Shown here: piece by piece, positions 24,961 to 33,172 of the stretch
How the letters are laid out: the number at the start of each line of letters is the position of its first letter
Numbering within the stretch: the stretch's first letter is position 1
The notes under the pieces: model-generated
Told to the model about the DNA's origin: nothing
The model's input: the letters and a program-made list of their open reading frames with translations, nothing else
Database searches by the model: none
Assembly: GCA_034003725.1 (NCBI GenBank)
Contig: JAVEYB010000007.1
Location: 62,001 to 126,000 of the forward strand
Reading direction: 5' to 3'
Source of the DNA: Candidatus Zixiibacteriota bacterium
Lineage (GTDB): Bacteria; Zixibacteria; MSB-5A5; GN15; FEB-12
Length of the DNA stretch: 64,000 bases
Position numbers and translations under genes: made by a program

Positions 24961-25439
24961 TTGCGAAGTTGCTGAGAGCGGTTACACTCGCTGTACTATT
25001 ACCGATCACCCCCGCGCCCGCACAGGTGGGCCCGCCGGCGCCGGACGATCGCGGCCAGATCGAGAATCGGATAGCCACCGTACAGGATGGAATCGCCAAG
25101 CGCGATGTCGAGCGTATCGTGGCGGCACTCGCCGACAGTGTTGTCGTTACGTCCGAAGGCCGCACCGTACGCGGTCGCGCCAACGCCCGTCAGTTGCTGA
25201 TGTTGCTGTCGACCCGGATGGTCGAAGTGTCTTTTGACATGAAGACCGCCATCCTCCGCGTCACCGACACCACGGCGTTTCACGCCGGCAGTTTCTCCTA
25301 TACGCTCGAATTTCCCATGGGAGGCTCTTTCTCACGATCGGGGACATTTGCGGCCGACTGGCTGCGAGTCGCTGAAAACGACTGGCGGGTGATCCAGCTG
25401 GTGGCGACTCCCGAGCCTCCGAGTGCACCACCCCGATGA
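24957..25439 (+). CDS. Exported SnoaL-like/DUF4440-type protein
   Basis: A 160-residue protein with a clear signal peptide (MIAKLLRAVTLAVLLPITPAPA, cleavage near residue 22-23). The mature part has the cystatin-like NTF2 fold pattern of the DUF4440/SnoaL group: IENRIATVQDGIAKRDVERIVAALADSVVVTSEGRTVRGR at the start and DWRVIQLVATP at the end. Such domains may bind small ligands or act as enzymes; nothing here decides which. It begins inside the pepF stop codon, so it is translated with pepF, though a periplasmic protein and a cytoplasmic peptidase are not an obvious functional pair. Confidence 0.8.
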   Translation: MIAKLLRAVTLAVLLPITPAPAQVGPPAPDDRGQIENRIATVQDGIAKRDVERIVAALADSVVVTSEGRTVRGRANARQLLMLLSTRMVEVSFDMKTAILRVTDTTAFHAGSFSYTLEFPMGGSFSRSGTFAADWLRVAENDWRVIQLVATPEPPSAPPR

Positions 25440-25506
25440 CACATGCCACCGGCCGCATTGAATTTCTGCCGCGTCCGGTCGTACGTATGGCAAGGAGGTA
25501 TGACTT

Positions 25507-25800
25507 ATGGCATCTGGTGGATCCGCAGCCGGGGCTGCTGCCGCAGCAGCAGCGGCAATTGCTCACGCAATCAAGGCGTCGGGGTCGCTGGTCAAGGTCA
25601 ATCCCGACGACTTCGTCAGGATTCTGCATCGAAACAAAGACGGTCTCGTCGTGACCGCTACCGGCGGTTTGTTCTCCAAAAACTACCAGTATCTGACGTG
25701 TTATAAAGGACTGTTTTTCTTCACAAAAGTCGACCGCCCGCTGTCGATTCCGGGCACCATTGAAACGGTGACAGCCGAGAAAATCTGGATGCCATCGTAG
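25507..25800 (+). CDS. Small uncharacterised protein with Ala-rich N-terminus
   Basis: A 97-residue protein with an unusually strong Shine-Dalgarno, AAGGAGGT, 12 bases before the ATG. The N-terminus is a Gly/Ala-rich stretch with eight consecutive alanines in a run of small residues (about 3-21), which could be a helix or weak membrane segment, followed by a beta-rich domain (DDFVRILHRNKDGLVVTATGGLF, YQYLTCYKGLFFFTKVD). No known family was recognised. The strong ribosome site suggests high expression. It stands alone, 67 bases after the DUF4440-type gene. Confidence 0.72.
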   Translation: MASGGSAAGAAAAAAAAIAHAIKASGSLVKVNPDDFVRILHRNKDGLVVTATGGLFSKNYQYLTCYKGLFFFTKVDRPLSIPGTIETVTAEKIWMPS

Positions 25801-25908
25801 CAGCGGTCGAAACGGCTCCATGACCCGGCGACACCCCCTTATGCCGGGACATCAGACATTTGTGACCGCTTGTGACGTGCGTTCCACAGGTGCTTTTGTC
25901 ACTGTCGT

Positions 25909-26184
25909 TCACTTCTGACGGTTCTTGCGAAGGCGCGACCAGTACCACCAGCGACATTGCTCGTCGGGCAGATTGGGGTCCTTTGCCTGAGCTATTGCGG
26001 CGTTGAAGGTGTCAAGCACGCACGGATCCTGTCTGCAGCCCGTGAGCTGTTGCAGGCGCCCGAAGAGCTCGTCGGCATTGCACGCCGCCAATTGCTTTAC
26101 CTCGAAAACGCCCAGCAAGTGAAAATCCTGCTCGATTGCCTTGCCGACAGATACGAGGTCTCGAAGCCTTCTCTTGTCAGCCAT
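25909..26184 (-). CDS. Helix-hairpin-helix protein of the Cdd1/'pathogenicity locus' family
   Basis: A 91-residue protein with the pattern of the Cdd1 family: RRLRDLVSVGKAIEQDFHLLGVFEVKQLAA (helix-hairpin-helix, GxG-like turn) followed by LFGRLQQLTGCRQDPCVLDTFNAAIAQA. Members are small DNA-binding-type HhH proteins whose function is unknown; some are called mitomycin resistance proteins. The ATG at 26184 gives MADKRRL; an ATG 27 codons upstream at 26265 is possible but adds unconserved residues. It is divergent from the P-loop protein that follows. Confidence 0.78.
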   Translation of the reverse strand: MADKRRLRDLVSVGKAIEQDFHLLGVFEVKQLAACNADELFGRLQQLTGCRQDPCVLDTFNAAIAQAKDPNLPDEQCRWWYWSRLRKNRQK

Positions 26185-26299
26185 ATCGGCAACATACGAT
26201 TCCCTGCAAAAATCGCCCATCACATTCTCAATCGGCAGGCGCGACCCGCGACCCGTCCTTGACATGGCTGCCCCGGTCAGCTAGATTCCAACGGGAGAT

Positions 26300-26878
26300 A
26301 TGGCACACCGAATTGTTATAACGGGGGCGCCGGCATCCGGAAAGACCGAGCTGTTTGACCGGTTGTCCGCCGACGACCGCTTCCGGTCGTTCACTTTCCT
26401 CCCCGAACTGGCGCGGCGGCTACTGGTCGAAAACCCCGGTTTCCGGACCGATCGAGAGACCTTTCACCGAGAAATATACCGTCGGCAGGTCGACCGTGAG
26501 GATGCGTTGGGTGGCGGAAGTTTCATAACCGACCGGGGGACAGTCGACGCCTTCGCATTTCACCCTGAGACGGCGGCATTAGTGGGTACTACCATCGAGC
26601 GCGAATTCGCCCGTTACGACGCCGTCGTCCACCTCGGATCGGCCGCCGATCTGGGACCCGGCTACTATCGGACCGATACGGTCCGACTGGAGACAATCGA
26701 TGAAGCGCTTCAGATCGAGCAGGCTATCCAGTCGGTTTGGAAAGCGCATCCGGGTTATGCGTATCTCCCTGCTCACGTCACCTACGAGAAGAAGTACGAG
26801 GAATTTCTGGGGGTAATGCTTGCGCTCGCCGGTATAACCAACGGACTTGACAATCTGAACGCACATTCGTCCGTATAG
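26300..26878 (+). CDS. P-loop AAA_28-type ATP-binding protein (NadR-like kinase fold)
   Basis: A 192-residue nucleotide-binding protein with Walker A GAPASGKTELFDRL at residues 8-21 and a late lid-like region. FLPELARRLL, ITDRGTVDAFAF and the YLPAHVTYEKKYEEFLGVM tail match the AAA_28 group, which is related to the NadR ribosylnicotinamide kinase and to small-molecule kinases. No substrate can be assigned. GGGAG lies only two or three bases before the ATG, an unusually tight spacing. It stands between the HhH gene (divergent) and the M1-like gene. Confidence 0.82.
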   Translation: MAHRIVITGAPASGKTELFDRLSADDRFRSFTFLPELARRLLVENPGFRTDRETFHREIYRRQVDREDALGGGSFITDRGTVDAFAFHPETAALVGTTIEREFARYDAVVHLGSAADLGPGYYRTDTVRLETIDEALQIEQAIQSVWKAHPGYAYLPAHVTYEKKYEEFLGVMLALAGITNGLDNLNAHSSV

Positions 26879-26914
26879 AAGGCAAATATCCACTCTGATA
26901 AAGGACTGAGTCAT

Positions 26915-29131
26915 ATGAAGAGGGCCGTTTACGGATCGGTTTTATTCGCAGGTCTGCTCGCCCTGGCGGCGGCCGCCCCGGTCTTCGCCGAGTCCGAGTT
27001 TATGAAAGAGTTTAGAGGCAACTACAGTCGTCTCGATCTTGATCTCCTGAATAACCCCTGTGAGATTGCCGACATCGCGAACTTCGTCTACCAGAAGGAC
27101 ATCGCTACCTTCACGTTCACCGAGGGGAAGCTGTTCATGCTTCGCCACGTATTCGATCGTCCCACAACAGCCGTGTTTATCGGCAAGGGGCATGCGACCG
27201 TAGCGCCGCCGGCTATACCGATGGAGCGCGCCAACCTCGCATGGGCTTCAGGAGACACGGCGGTCAACGAGGATTTCGACATTTGCTTCATCCGATTCGG
27301 CGACGACTTCGACCTTGAAGCAAAGAAGTCGGCAACGTTCGATCTCTCTACTCTGGACTTCAAGTACTACACTCAGACGATGCAGTCGCAGGGGGAGTTC
27401 TTCTTCCGCCCGCGCATTTTTCACACGTATGACCATTACTTCCAGTTGCTGCGCTCCTGCCACGAGCGCGGGCCGGAAGGATACTTCTGGATCGACTTCA
27501 ATCGCACCAGTTTTTCGTATGATCCCAACCGCCCCGAACAAACCCAGATCGGTTACGAGAAGTACGGCGGCGATTTTTCGACAGTTGACGCAGTCCTGAT
27601 GCAGCGCAGGGAAAACAATGTCACGACAGATGTCGGTATGTCGCGGGTTCCATATCCCACCACGCTTATTGGCATCGACGCGACTGTCGAAATGGGCGGC
27701 CTAGATGCAAAGAGGATGGAGGGGTGCGAGACCACCGTGCGGGTGCTGGTGAACGCTGATTCGCTTCGGTTCGTTTCGATGTTCCTGAATTACAATCTGA
27801 AGGAAGATTCGATTTACTACAACGGCGCCCCGGTCGACTACTATCGGCGGAAGGACTTCTCGTTTATCGGTGTTATCCTCCCCGAATATGCCTTTGCCGG
27901 CGACACGCTGACATTCACGCTCTGGTATCGCGGGAAAGATTTCCTGCATGCCTTTCCATTTGTCGAAAACCCGGCGCCATCGCCGCACCGACTGCACTTC
28001 CGAGTACCGCGCGACTATACGTACCTCATGCCGGGCAAGGGTCCGACCGGTCGCGACGGCCGATACGACACCTTTTCGGTGGTGACCGACCAGCCGTACT
28101 GGCGCTTCTCCTATCAGGGATATGTATCAGGCTACGAATCTATCCCGTTGACTACCGCCATGGGCATCACTATCGATCTGCTGAAGTCCAAGGCCGTCAA
28201 AAAACAGCAGGAGTGCTTTATTCCCGACGACCAGCTTCGAGCCGCTGTCACCGGGTCATTCGATTTTGCGACCGGCATTTTGGGTCCGCCGCGCGGTACT
28301 TTTGCCCTCACCGTCTTCCCGGACAGCAACCTGTCGATGCCGGGGCTGGTGAATATCCCTCAGTTGTATTGCTATACCGCAGGGATGGGGGGCATTCAGA
28401 TGAAGGCTGCACAACAGATGTCCCGGCAGTGGTTCGGGGCCACGTTGAAACCGTTGTCGGAGCGCGAATACTGGCTGGCCGATGCTGTGCCGGACTATTT
28501 CGGTTTGATGTATGCGCAGAAAGCGGTCGGGCCCGACGCCTTCTATTCCGAACTCGAGGACCGCAGGCGAAAGATCCTGACCGTACGCGACCAGGATGGA
28601 GATCAGCCGCTCGCACTCGGCAACCGTGTGAACCCCGTATTACGTGCGTACAAAGGATCCTGGATGCTGCATATGCTCCGGTTCGCGATGATCGACCTTG
28701 CCACGAGTTCCGAAAACGCCTTCAATCGTTTCCTCGCTGAACTGTCCATGCGCAGCACCATGCAGTCGTTTTCCAACGCCGATGTTATGACGCTGGCCGA
28801 GAAGCACTACGGGCAACCTCTCGACTGGTTCTTCGATCATTGGCTGTTCGATCGCGGGATACCGCAGTACCAGGTTACCTACGCCATCGCGCAGCGCGAC
28901 GATGGCTGGTATGTCAGCGGGGCTGTTGAAACGAAAGACGTGAGTCCGGACTATCGCATGCCGGTCATCATGCGGGTGGAATCCGTCGACCGGCAAAGCA
29001 TCTTTTATCGGCAATCGCTCGCAGCCCCGAGAGATACGTTCGAACTGGGTCCAATGGAGCGGGAACCGAAAGAATTGTTCTTCAACGAATTCTTTTCGGT
29101 TCTGTGCAACGCCAGCGTCAAGAAGCAGTGA
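26915..29131 (+). CDS. Secreted M1-like protein with all zinc-site residues replaced
   Basis: A 738-residue exported protein: signal peptide MKRAVYGSVLFAGLLALAAAAPVFA, a long beta-rich N-terminal region, an M1-aminopeptidase-like helical domain (about 480-660), and a short C-terminal beta domain. The M1 zinc motif HExxH-x18-E is recognisable by alignment, but reads Gln500-Gln501-Met-Ser-Arg504 followed by WFG, with Asp523 at the third ligand position. All three zinc ligands and the catalytic glutamate are therefore changed, so peptidase activity is not expected. Conserved helices such as KGSWMLHMLR and GQPLDWFFDHWLFDRGIPQY remain. It may be a binding or scaffolding pseudopeptidase. A lipoprotein follows 10 bases downstream. 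Confidence 0.85.
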   Translation: MKRAVYGSVLFAGLLALAAAAPVFAESEFMKEFRGNYSRLDLDLLNNPCEIADIANFVYQKDIATFTFTEGKLFMLRHVFDRPTTAVFIGKGHATVAPPAIPMERANLAWASGDTAVNEDFDICFIRFGDDFDLEAKKSATFDLSTLDFKYYTQTMQSQGEFFFRPRIFHTYDHYFQLLRSCHERGPEGYFWIDFNRTSFSYDPNRPEQTQIGYEKYGGDFSTVDAVLMQRRENNVTTDVGMSRVPYPTTLIGIDATVEMGGLDAKRMEGCETTVRVLVNADSLRFVSMFLNYNLKEDSIYYNGAPVDYYRRKDFSFIGVILPEYAFAGDTLTFTLWYRGKDFLHAFPFVENPAPSPHRLHFRVPRDYTYLMPGKGPTGRDGRYDTFSVVTDQPYWRFSYQGYVSGYESIPLTTAMGITIDLLKSKAVKKQQECFIPDDQLRAAVTGSFDFATGILGPPRGTFALTVFPDSNLSMPGLVNIPQLYCYTAGMGGIQMKAAQQMSRQWFGATLKPLSEREYWLADAVPDYFGLMYAQKAVGPDAFYSELEDRRRKILTVRDQDGDQPLALGNRVNPVLRAYKGSWMLHMLRFAMIDLATSSENAFNRFLAELSMRSTMQSFSNADVMTLAEKHYGQPLDWFFDHWLFDRGIPQYQVTYAIAQRDDGWYVSGAVETKDVSPDYRMPVIMRVESVDRQSIFYRQSLAAPRDTFELGPMEREPKELFFNEFFSVLCNASVKKQ

Positions 29132-29141
29132 GAAAAGACAC

Positions 29142-29762
29142 GTGCGGGGAGATCCGGGGACGCGGTGTGGGGCAGGTATCGCCATTGCTCTGTTGGTGGT
29201 GGCAATACTTGCGGCGTGCGATGACCGGATAAAGGACAGCGATACCGGTCAGGCGCCGCTGGTCACACGGTCGTTCCCAATCACTGATGATGCCATGGTG
29301 TCCTCGGCCGTCCCTGGCGGCCACTACGGCGGCGGCCAGCTTCAGGTCTCGACCATCGTGTACAGCGATGGTCTGACCTATATCACTAACACCCTGATCG
29401 GGCTCCCACCATTGCCGGACTCGGTTATGCCCGACCAGATCGTTATTGCCACGTTGGTGCTTCGCTTTGCGGGCGCTGAAGACAGCCTGCCGTTCGCAAT
29501 TGCCGCCCATCGTATTGTACGCGCGTGGATGGAAGACTCCGTCACGTGGTCAAATGCTCCCCCCTTTGATCCAGCCAACCTTTCGGTTGGCCATGTAACC
29601 GGTGGCACGGTGAGCCTGAATGTGCTGGGGGCCTATATCGACCCGCTCGCGTACGGGGTTGCCTTGACCAGTTCCAGTCCTGAGCAGTGGTTTTATTCAA
29701 GCGAGGATCCGCTGCCGGCGCGCCGGCCCGTGTTGGTCGTAACCTATCGTGAGAGCGAATAG
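29142..29762 (+). CDS. Lipoprotein with DNRLRE-like domain
   Basis: A 206-residue protein with an N-terminal lipobox (LLVVAILAAC, lipidated Cys near residue 26). The mature region, with beta strands and the pattern RIVRAWMEDSVTWSNAPPFD and PEQWFYSSEDPLPARRPVLVVTYRE, matches DNRLRE/CBM96-type beta-sandwich domains found in surface and cell-wall-associated proteins. The DNRLRE region normally binds carbohydrate or packs as a stalk; the ligand here is unknown. The GTG at 29142 starts ten bases after the M1-like stop, so the two are probably co-transcribed. Confidence 0.82.
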   Translation: MRGDPGTRCGAGIAIALLVVAILAACDDRIKDSDTGQAPLVTRSFPITDDAMVSSAVPGGHYGGGQLQVSTIVYSDGLTYITNTLIGLPPLPDSVMPDQIVIATLVLRFAGAEDSLPFAIAAHRIVRAWMEDSVTWSNAPPFDPANLSVGHVTGGTVSLNVLGAYIDPLAYGVALTSSSPEQWFYSSEDPLPARRPVLVVTYRESE

Positions 29763-29820
29763 CCGGGACGTGTCGTTTCCGCGTTGAACTTTGAGCGACA
29801 ATCTCGTATCATCAGTACGA

Positions 29821-30933
29821 ATGGCTATAGAACACGGCAGAACCCAGACGGAACGGGCGATCCTGATCGGGATCGCAGAGAACTCCCTGACCAAACCGAA
29901 AGCTGCCGATTCGCTGGACGAACTCGCCCGCCTCGCTTCGACCGCGGGCGCCGAGGTGGTCGAACGGCGGATCCAGGTGCGAGCAAGGATCAACCCCGCT
30001 TTCTATATCGGCCGGGGACTCGTTGACGAATTGAAAGGGTCGCTTGCCGACGGCAACGCCAACTGCGTCATATTTGATGATCCGCTTGCGCCCGCCCAGC
30101 AGCGCAATCTCGAGCGGGAGCTCGAAGCGAAAGTAATCGACCGTTCCATTCTCATCCTGGACATATTTGCCCGGCAGGCCCGGACAGCCGCCGCTCGGCT
30201 GCAGGTTGAGCTGGCCCAGCTCGAGTATACACTCCCGCGTCTGACCGGCGCCTGGGTCCATTTTTCCAAGCAGTACGGTGGAATCGGTTCCAAGGGCCCC
30301 GGTGAAACACAGCTGGAAATCGACCGCCGCCAGGTGCGCGACCGAATCGCCCACCTCAAGCGAAAACTCGACAAGCTGGATGTCCAGCGAAACACCCAGC
30401 GCAAGCGTCGCCAGCGCCTGTTTAAGGTCGCGCTGGTCGGCTATACCAACGCCGGCAAGTCTACGCTGTTCAACCTGCTTACCAAGTCGGAGGTGACTAC
30501 CGCAGACAAGCTGTTCACGACCCTCGATTCCACCACCCGAGTCATGTCGACCGGGTATCCCTGCCAGATCGTCTTCTCCGACACCGTTGGTTTTATCAAG
30601 AAGCTGCCGCACCAACTCGTTGAGTCGTTCAAATCGACTCTCGAAGAAGTGCATACCGCCGATCTGCTCTTGCACGTTGTCGACTGCGCCGATCGCAATC
30701 TGCTGGAGCATATCGAGCAAACCCGGGCCGTGCTCTCGGAAATTGACGCGGACTCGATCCCGTACATAATGGTATACAACAAGATAGACGTCAATCCCGG
30801 TTTTGTCGCGCCGGTCGATCACGGCTCCGTCGCCGTTACGCTTTCGGCGGTCGCGAGCACCGGTATCGAGCCTCTTCGCTCTGCTCTCATCGCCCGCGCA
30901 TTCGCTGCCGCCGAGCGCCGAATTACTGCCTAA
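29821..30933 (+). CDS. hflX: Ribosome-associated GTPase HflX
   Basis: GTPase that splits or rescues stalled 70S ribosomes, especially under stress. The HflX domain (residues about 30-190) has FYIGRG, DRSILILDIFARQARTAAARLQVELAQLEY and GGIGSKGPGETQLE. The GTPase domain has G1 GYTNAGKSTLFN, G3 DTVGFIKKLPHQLVESFKSTL and G4 NKID. The ATG at 29821 (MAIEHGRTQTER) is chosen; an in-frame TTG ten codons earlier at 29791 is possible and neither has a strong Shine-Dalgarno. A response regulator follows in the same orientation. Confidence 0.96.
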   Translation: MAIEHGRTQTERAILIGIAENSLTKPKAADSLDELARLASTAGAEVVERRIQVRARINPAFYIGRGLVDELKGSLADGNANCVIFDDPLAPAQQRNLERELEAKVIDRSILILDIFARQARTAAARLQVELAQLEYTLPRLTGAWVHFSKQYGGIGSKGPGETQLEIDRRQVRDRIAHLKRKLDKLDVQRNTQRKRRQRLFKVALVGYTNAGKSTLFNLLTKSEVTTADKLFTTLDSTTRVMSTGYPCQIVFSDTVGFIKKLPHQLVESFKSTLEEVHTADLLLHVVDCADRNLLEHIEQTRAVLSEIDADSIPYIMVYNKIDVNPGFVAPVDHGSVAVTLSAVASTGIEPLRSALIARAFAAAERRITA

Positions 30934-30974
30934 ATTCCAGTCCGTTCCTGCCGATACGATCAGTAGGAGCGAAT

Positions 30975-31334
30975 ATGGCGAAAAAGATTCTAATCGTGGA
31001 CGACAACCCGAACATGTCATCCCTCCTGCAGGAAATGCTGGAAGTGTTTGACTATGAATCGGTGCGCGCGGGCGACGGCGCCGAGGCGCTCAGCGAACTC
31101 GAAAAAGGCACTTTCTCCATGGTCATTACGGACATGCGTATGCCCAACATGTCCGGACTCGAATTGATCGATGAAGTCAAGGCCAGATATCCCAAGATGC
31201 CCGTGGTGCTGATCTCCGGATATTCCGTATCGGAAATCGATGCTCAGCCCGGCTCGCACAAAGCCGACGGCTTTCTGGGAAAACCGCTGATGATGTCCGA
31301 TATCGAAAAGATGCTCAACACGCTGCTTCGGTAA
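30975..31334 (+). CDS. Single-domain response regulator (CheY-like)
   Basis: A 119-residue stand-alone receiver domain. The acidic pair Asp9-Asp10 in LIVDDN, the phosphoacceptor Asp53 in ITDMRMP, the conserved Ser/Thr in VLISGYS, and Lys in GFLGKPL are all present. No output domain, histidine kinase or phosphotransfer gene is adjacent, so it probably acts through protein-protein contacts with a kinase encoded elsewhere. AGGAG lies eight bases before the ATG. A strong terminator follows, making this the last gene of the hflX transcript. Confidence 0.95.
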   Translation: MAKKILIVDDNPNMSSLLQEMLEVFDYESVRAGDGAEALSELEKGTFSMVITDMRMPNMSGLELIDEVKARYPKMPVVLISGYSVSEIDAQPGSHKADGFLGKPLMMSDIEKMLNTLLR

Positions 31335-31359
31335 CCCGGCCTGTCGATTCCGACTTTTT

Positions 31360-31386
31360 AACGCCGCCCAAAGCGGCGTTTCTTTT
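31360..31386 (+). terminator. Intrinsic terminator after the response regulator
   Basis: A perfect 8-base-pair stem AACGCCGC/GCGGCGTT with the loop ccaaa is followed directly by TCTTTT. It starts 26 bases after the response regulator stop and should end the hflX transcript. Confidence 0.85.
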
Positions 31387-31496
31387 CACGGAGCAGATGC
31401 TCCGCCGTCGGCCTCCCTGCTCGGCGGGAACCGCAGATAACCATTCTTCGTTACTGCTCAAAATCGAACACCGTGAAAATATACACGAGGTTATGC

Positions 31497-31691
31497 ATGC
31501 AACCGGGCAAAGTGAGAATAACGATCATTGCCAACGGCCCCGCCAAGGTCGAGTGTGATGACGCGGAAATTGTCTTGGCTGACGGTTCCATCCAGACAAA
31601 GACCGGTCGGTTCTCTTTGTGTCGCTGTGGCGAATCGAAGTCCAAACCGTTCTGCGACGGCACTCACAAGACGTGCGGATTTGAAGGATAG
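31497..31691 (+). CDS. CDGSH iron-sulfur domain protein
   Basis: A 64-residue protein containing one complete CDGSH motif: Cys42, Cys44, Cys53 and His57 in CRCGESKSKPFCDGTH, the three-Cys one-His ligands of a redox-active 2Fe-2S cluster. The N-terminal strand region RITIIANGPAKVE is normal for small bacterial members. They are thought to act in electron transfer or Fe-S handling. The ATG at 31497 has GAGGT five bases upstream; an upstream in-frame GTG at 31473 is less likely. It is a single-gene unit between the terminator and a convergent ECF gene. Confidence 0.92.
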   Translation: MQPGKVRITIIANGPAKVECDDAEIVLADGSIQTKTGRFSLCRCGESKSKPFCDGTHKTCGFEG

Positions 31692-31738
31692 CTGTAGCCG
31701 ATAGTTTTTTCGACGGTGCTCGAGCGCCCGCCTGACCG

Positions 31739-32266
31739 CTACCAGCGGCTGCGGGCGCTTTTGCGTTTTACCGCGGTGACGATGATCGGGACCACCACCA
31801 ACTGCAGGACTACGCCGGGGAGGCTGGCTGCCAGCACCCCTCCGGTGACATACTCTGCCGCGGTATACGGAAGCGCCATGAAGCCCGCCAATACGAGCAG
31901 CGCAAAAACGAAAACGACACGCCCGAACACCATCGCCAGAAGCAGTGCCGCATAAATGTTCCAGCGAAAGCGCTGATACAGCACCCCCGCCACCAGACCA
32001 TACACCGGCAGCTCTACGGTCATCAGCGGGATGGCGTACGCCGGAGGCATGCCTGTGATGAGCGCGGAAAGCCCGGGAGCAAGCAGCCCAACCAGGACGC
32101 CGGAACCGGGACCGACCAACATGCCTGCCAACAGCACCGGAAGATGCATCGGCAAAAGCACCCGCGCGAACAGCGGATTGATGACATGGATGCCGATCGG
32201 GAGCAGCACCGCAAGGGCGAGCATCAGTGACGTAGTGGCTATAAAGCGTGTGCCGTTGGGATTCAT
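31739..32266 (-). CDS. ECF transporter S component (substrate-binding membrane protein)
   Basis: A 175-residue, almost wholly hydrophobic protein with about five or six membrane helices. The pattern of the ECF S-component superfamily is visible: N-terminal LMLALAVLLPI, LPMHLPVLLAGMLVGPGSGVLVGLLAPGLSALITGMPP and PLMTVELPVYGLVAGVLY. S components bind vitamins or their precursors and work with an energy-coupling module (EcfT, EcfA, EcfA'), not encoded nearby, so this may share a group II module. Substrate unknown. It ends 20 bases before a methyltransferase in the same orientation, probably one operon. Confidence 0.85.
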   Translation of the reverse strand: MNPNGTRFIATTSLMLALAVLLPIGIHVINPLFARVLLPMHLPVLLAGMLVGPGSGVLVGLLAPGLSALITGMPPAYAIPLMTVELPVYGLVAGVLYQRFRWNIYAALLLAMVFGRVVFVFALLVLAGFMALPYTAAEYVTGGVLAASLPGVVLQLVVVPIIVTAVKRKSARSRW

Positions 32267-32286
32267 GCTGGCCTCGCGGCCGGAGC

Positions 32287-32892
32287 TTACTTGACGTTTA
32301 CCGCGCAGGCGAGGTACAGGCCCGGATGATCCTCAATTCGAACGGTCCGGAAATTCGACCGATCGAACAACTCCAACATCTTTTCCCGCGGCGGCAGCTT
32401 GTCCGCTGCCAGAAGACCGCCGGTCTGCCGGTGTTCCTCGGACAACTCCTTCGAGGAAACGAGGTAGATTATGCAAAACTGGGCGCCGGTTCTGAGGACG
32501 CGGTGTGCCTCAACGAGGGCTTTCTGTTGGTCGGCGAAATTATCAAACGAGGCGAATGAAACTGCCATATCGAACGTATCGGCCTTGAACGGCAGGTTGG
32601 TTGCGTCGGCGCCGACAACATTGACGTTGTCAAACGGGAAATTGCGGTGCGCCCGGCTCGCCATCTGAAGCGAGAAATCCACACCGGTGACCGTGCCGGA
32701 GGGCCCCACTCGCCTTCGAAGCATATCAAACAACACCCCGGTCCCGCAGCCCAGATCGAGAATATGCCACCCGTCGTCAATTTCAAGGCCGTCAACAAGA
32801 TGCGATAACCGCTCCATGTCTTCGGCGGTGAACATCAGGTCCCATTCGGCAGCGAGGGAATCGTAGAAGTGTTGATGCTTGTCGTGCGACAT
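32287..32892 (-). CDS. Class I SAM-dependent methyltransferase
   Basis: A 201-residue cytoplasmic enzyme of the UbiE/Methyltransf_11 type. The N-terminus HFYDSLAAEWD is a common feature; SAM-binding motif I is HILDLGCGTGVLF (residues about 43-55), with acidic VTGVDFS and VVGADATNLPF following. The C-terminus has no recognised substrate domain. It precedes the ECF S component on the same strand, with 20 bases between, so it may modify or process the transported compound; this is inference. It is divergent from the TPR gene, with an inverted-repeat element in the spacer. Confidence 0.88.
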   Translation of the reverse strand: MSHDKHQHFYDSLAAEWDLMFTAEDMERLSHLVDGLEIDDGWHILDLGCGTGVLFDMLRRRVGPSGTVTGVDFSLQMASRAHRNFPFDNVNVVGADATNLPFKADTFDMAVSFASFDNFADQQKALVEAHRVLRTGAQFCIIYLVSSKELSEEHRQTGGLLAADKLPPREKMLELFDRSNFRTVRIEDHPGLYLACAVNVK

Positions 32893-32974
32893 TTCAATAA
32901 TCTACAAACGCTGGGCAGGGTGGTCAAGGCCTTTTAGGCCGGCCGAACATGCGCGCCTCCGCTCAGCGATGCCG

Positions 32975-33005
32975 CTCGACCGCTTCATAGAAGCAGGCGG
33001 TCGAG
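32975..33005. other. Nested inverted repeat in a divergent promoter region
   Basis: A 9-base perfect inverted repeat CTCGACCGC/GCGGTCGAG (32975-32983 and 32997-33005) encloses a second small one (GCTT/AAGC). It lies in the 280-base spacer between the divergent methyltransferase and TPR genes. No T run follows, so an operator or structured leader is possible. Confidence 0.45.
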
Positions 33006-33172
33006 TTCAGACCGAACCTGCACAGTCCAACCTGCCCGTGATGTGTTTTGCCGTGGTTGCCGAATGATCCATGCTGCCTGAGAACGGGCCCGACATCCGC
33101 GGCGTCTTCGCCGGCTGACCGACCGACGATAACTTCGCTTGTCTTTCATCCCTGCTCCGTGTATAAAAGGAC

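Noticed and set aside
29812-31020. Long minus-strand frame opposite hflX and the response regulator
   Set aside because: The plus-strand proteins have complete family motifs; the opposite frame has none and spans two genes.
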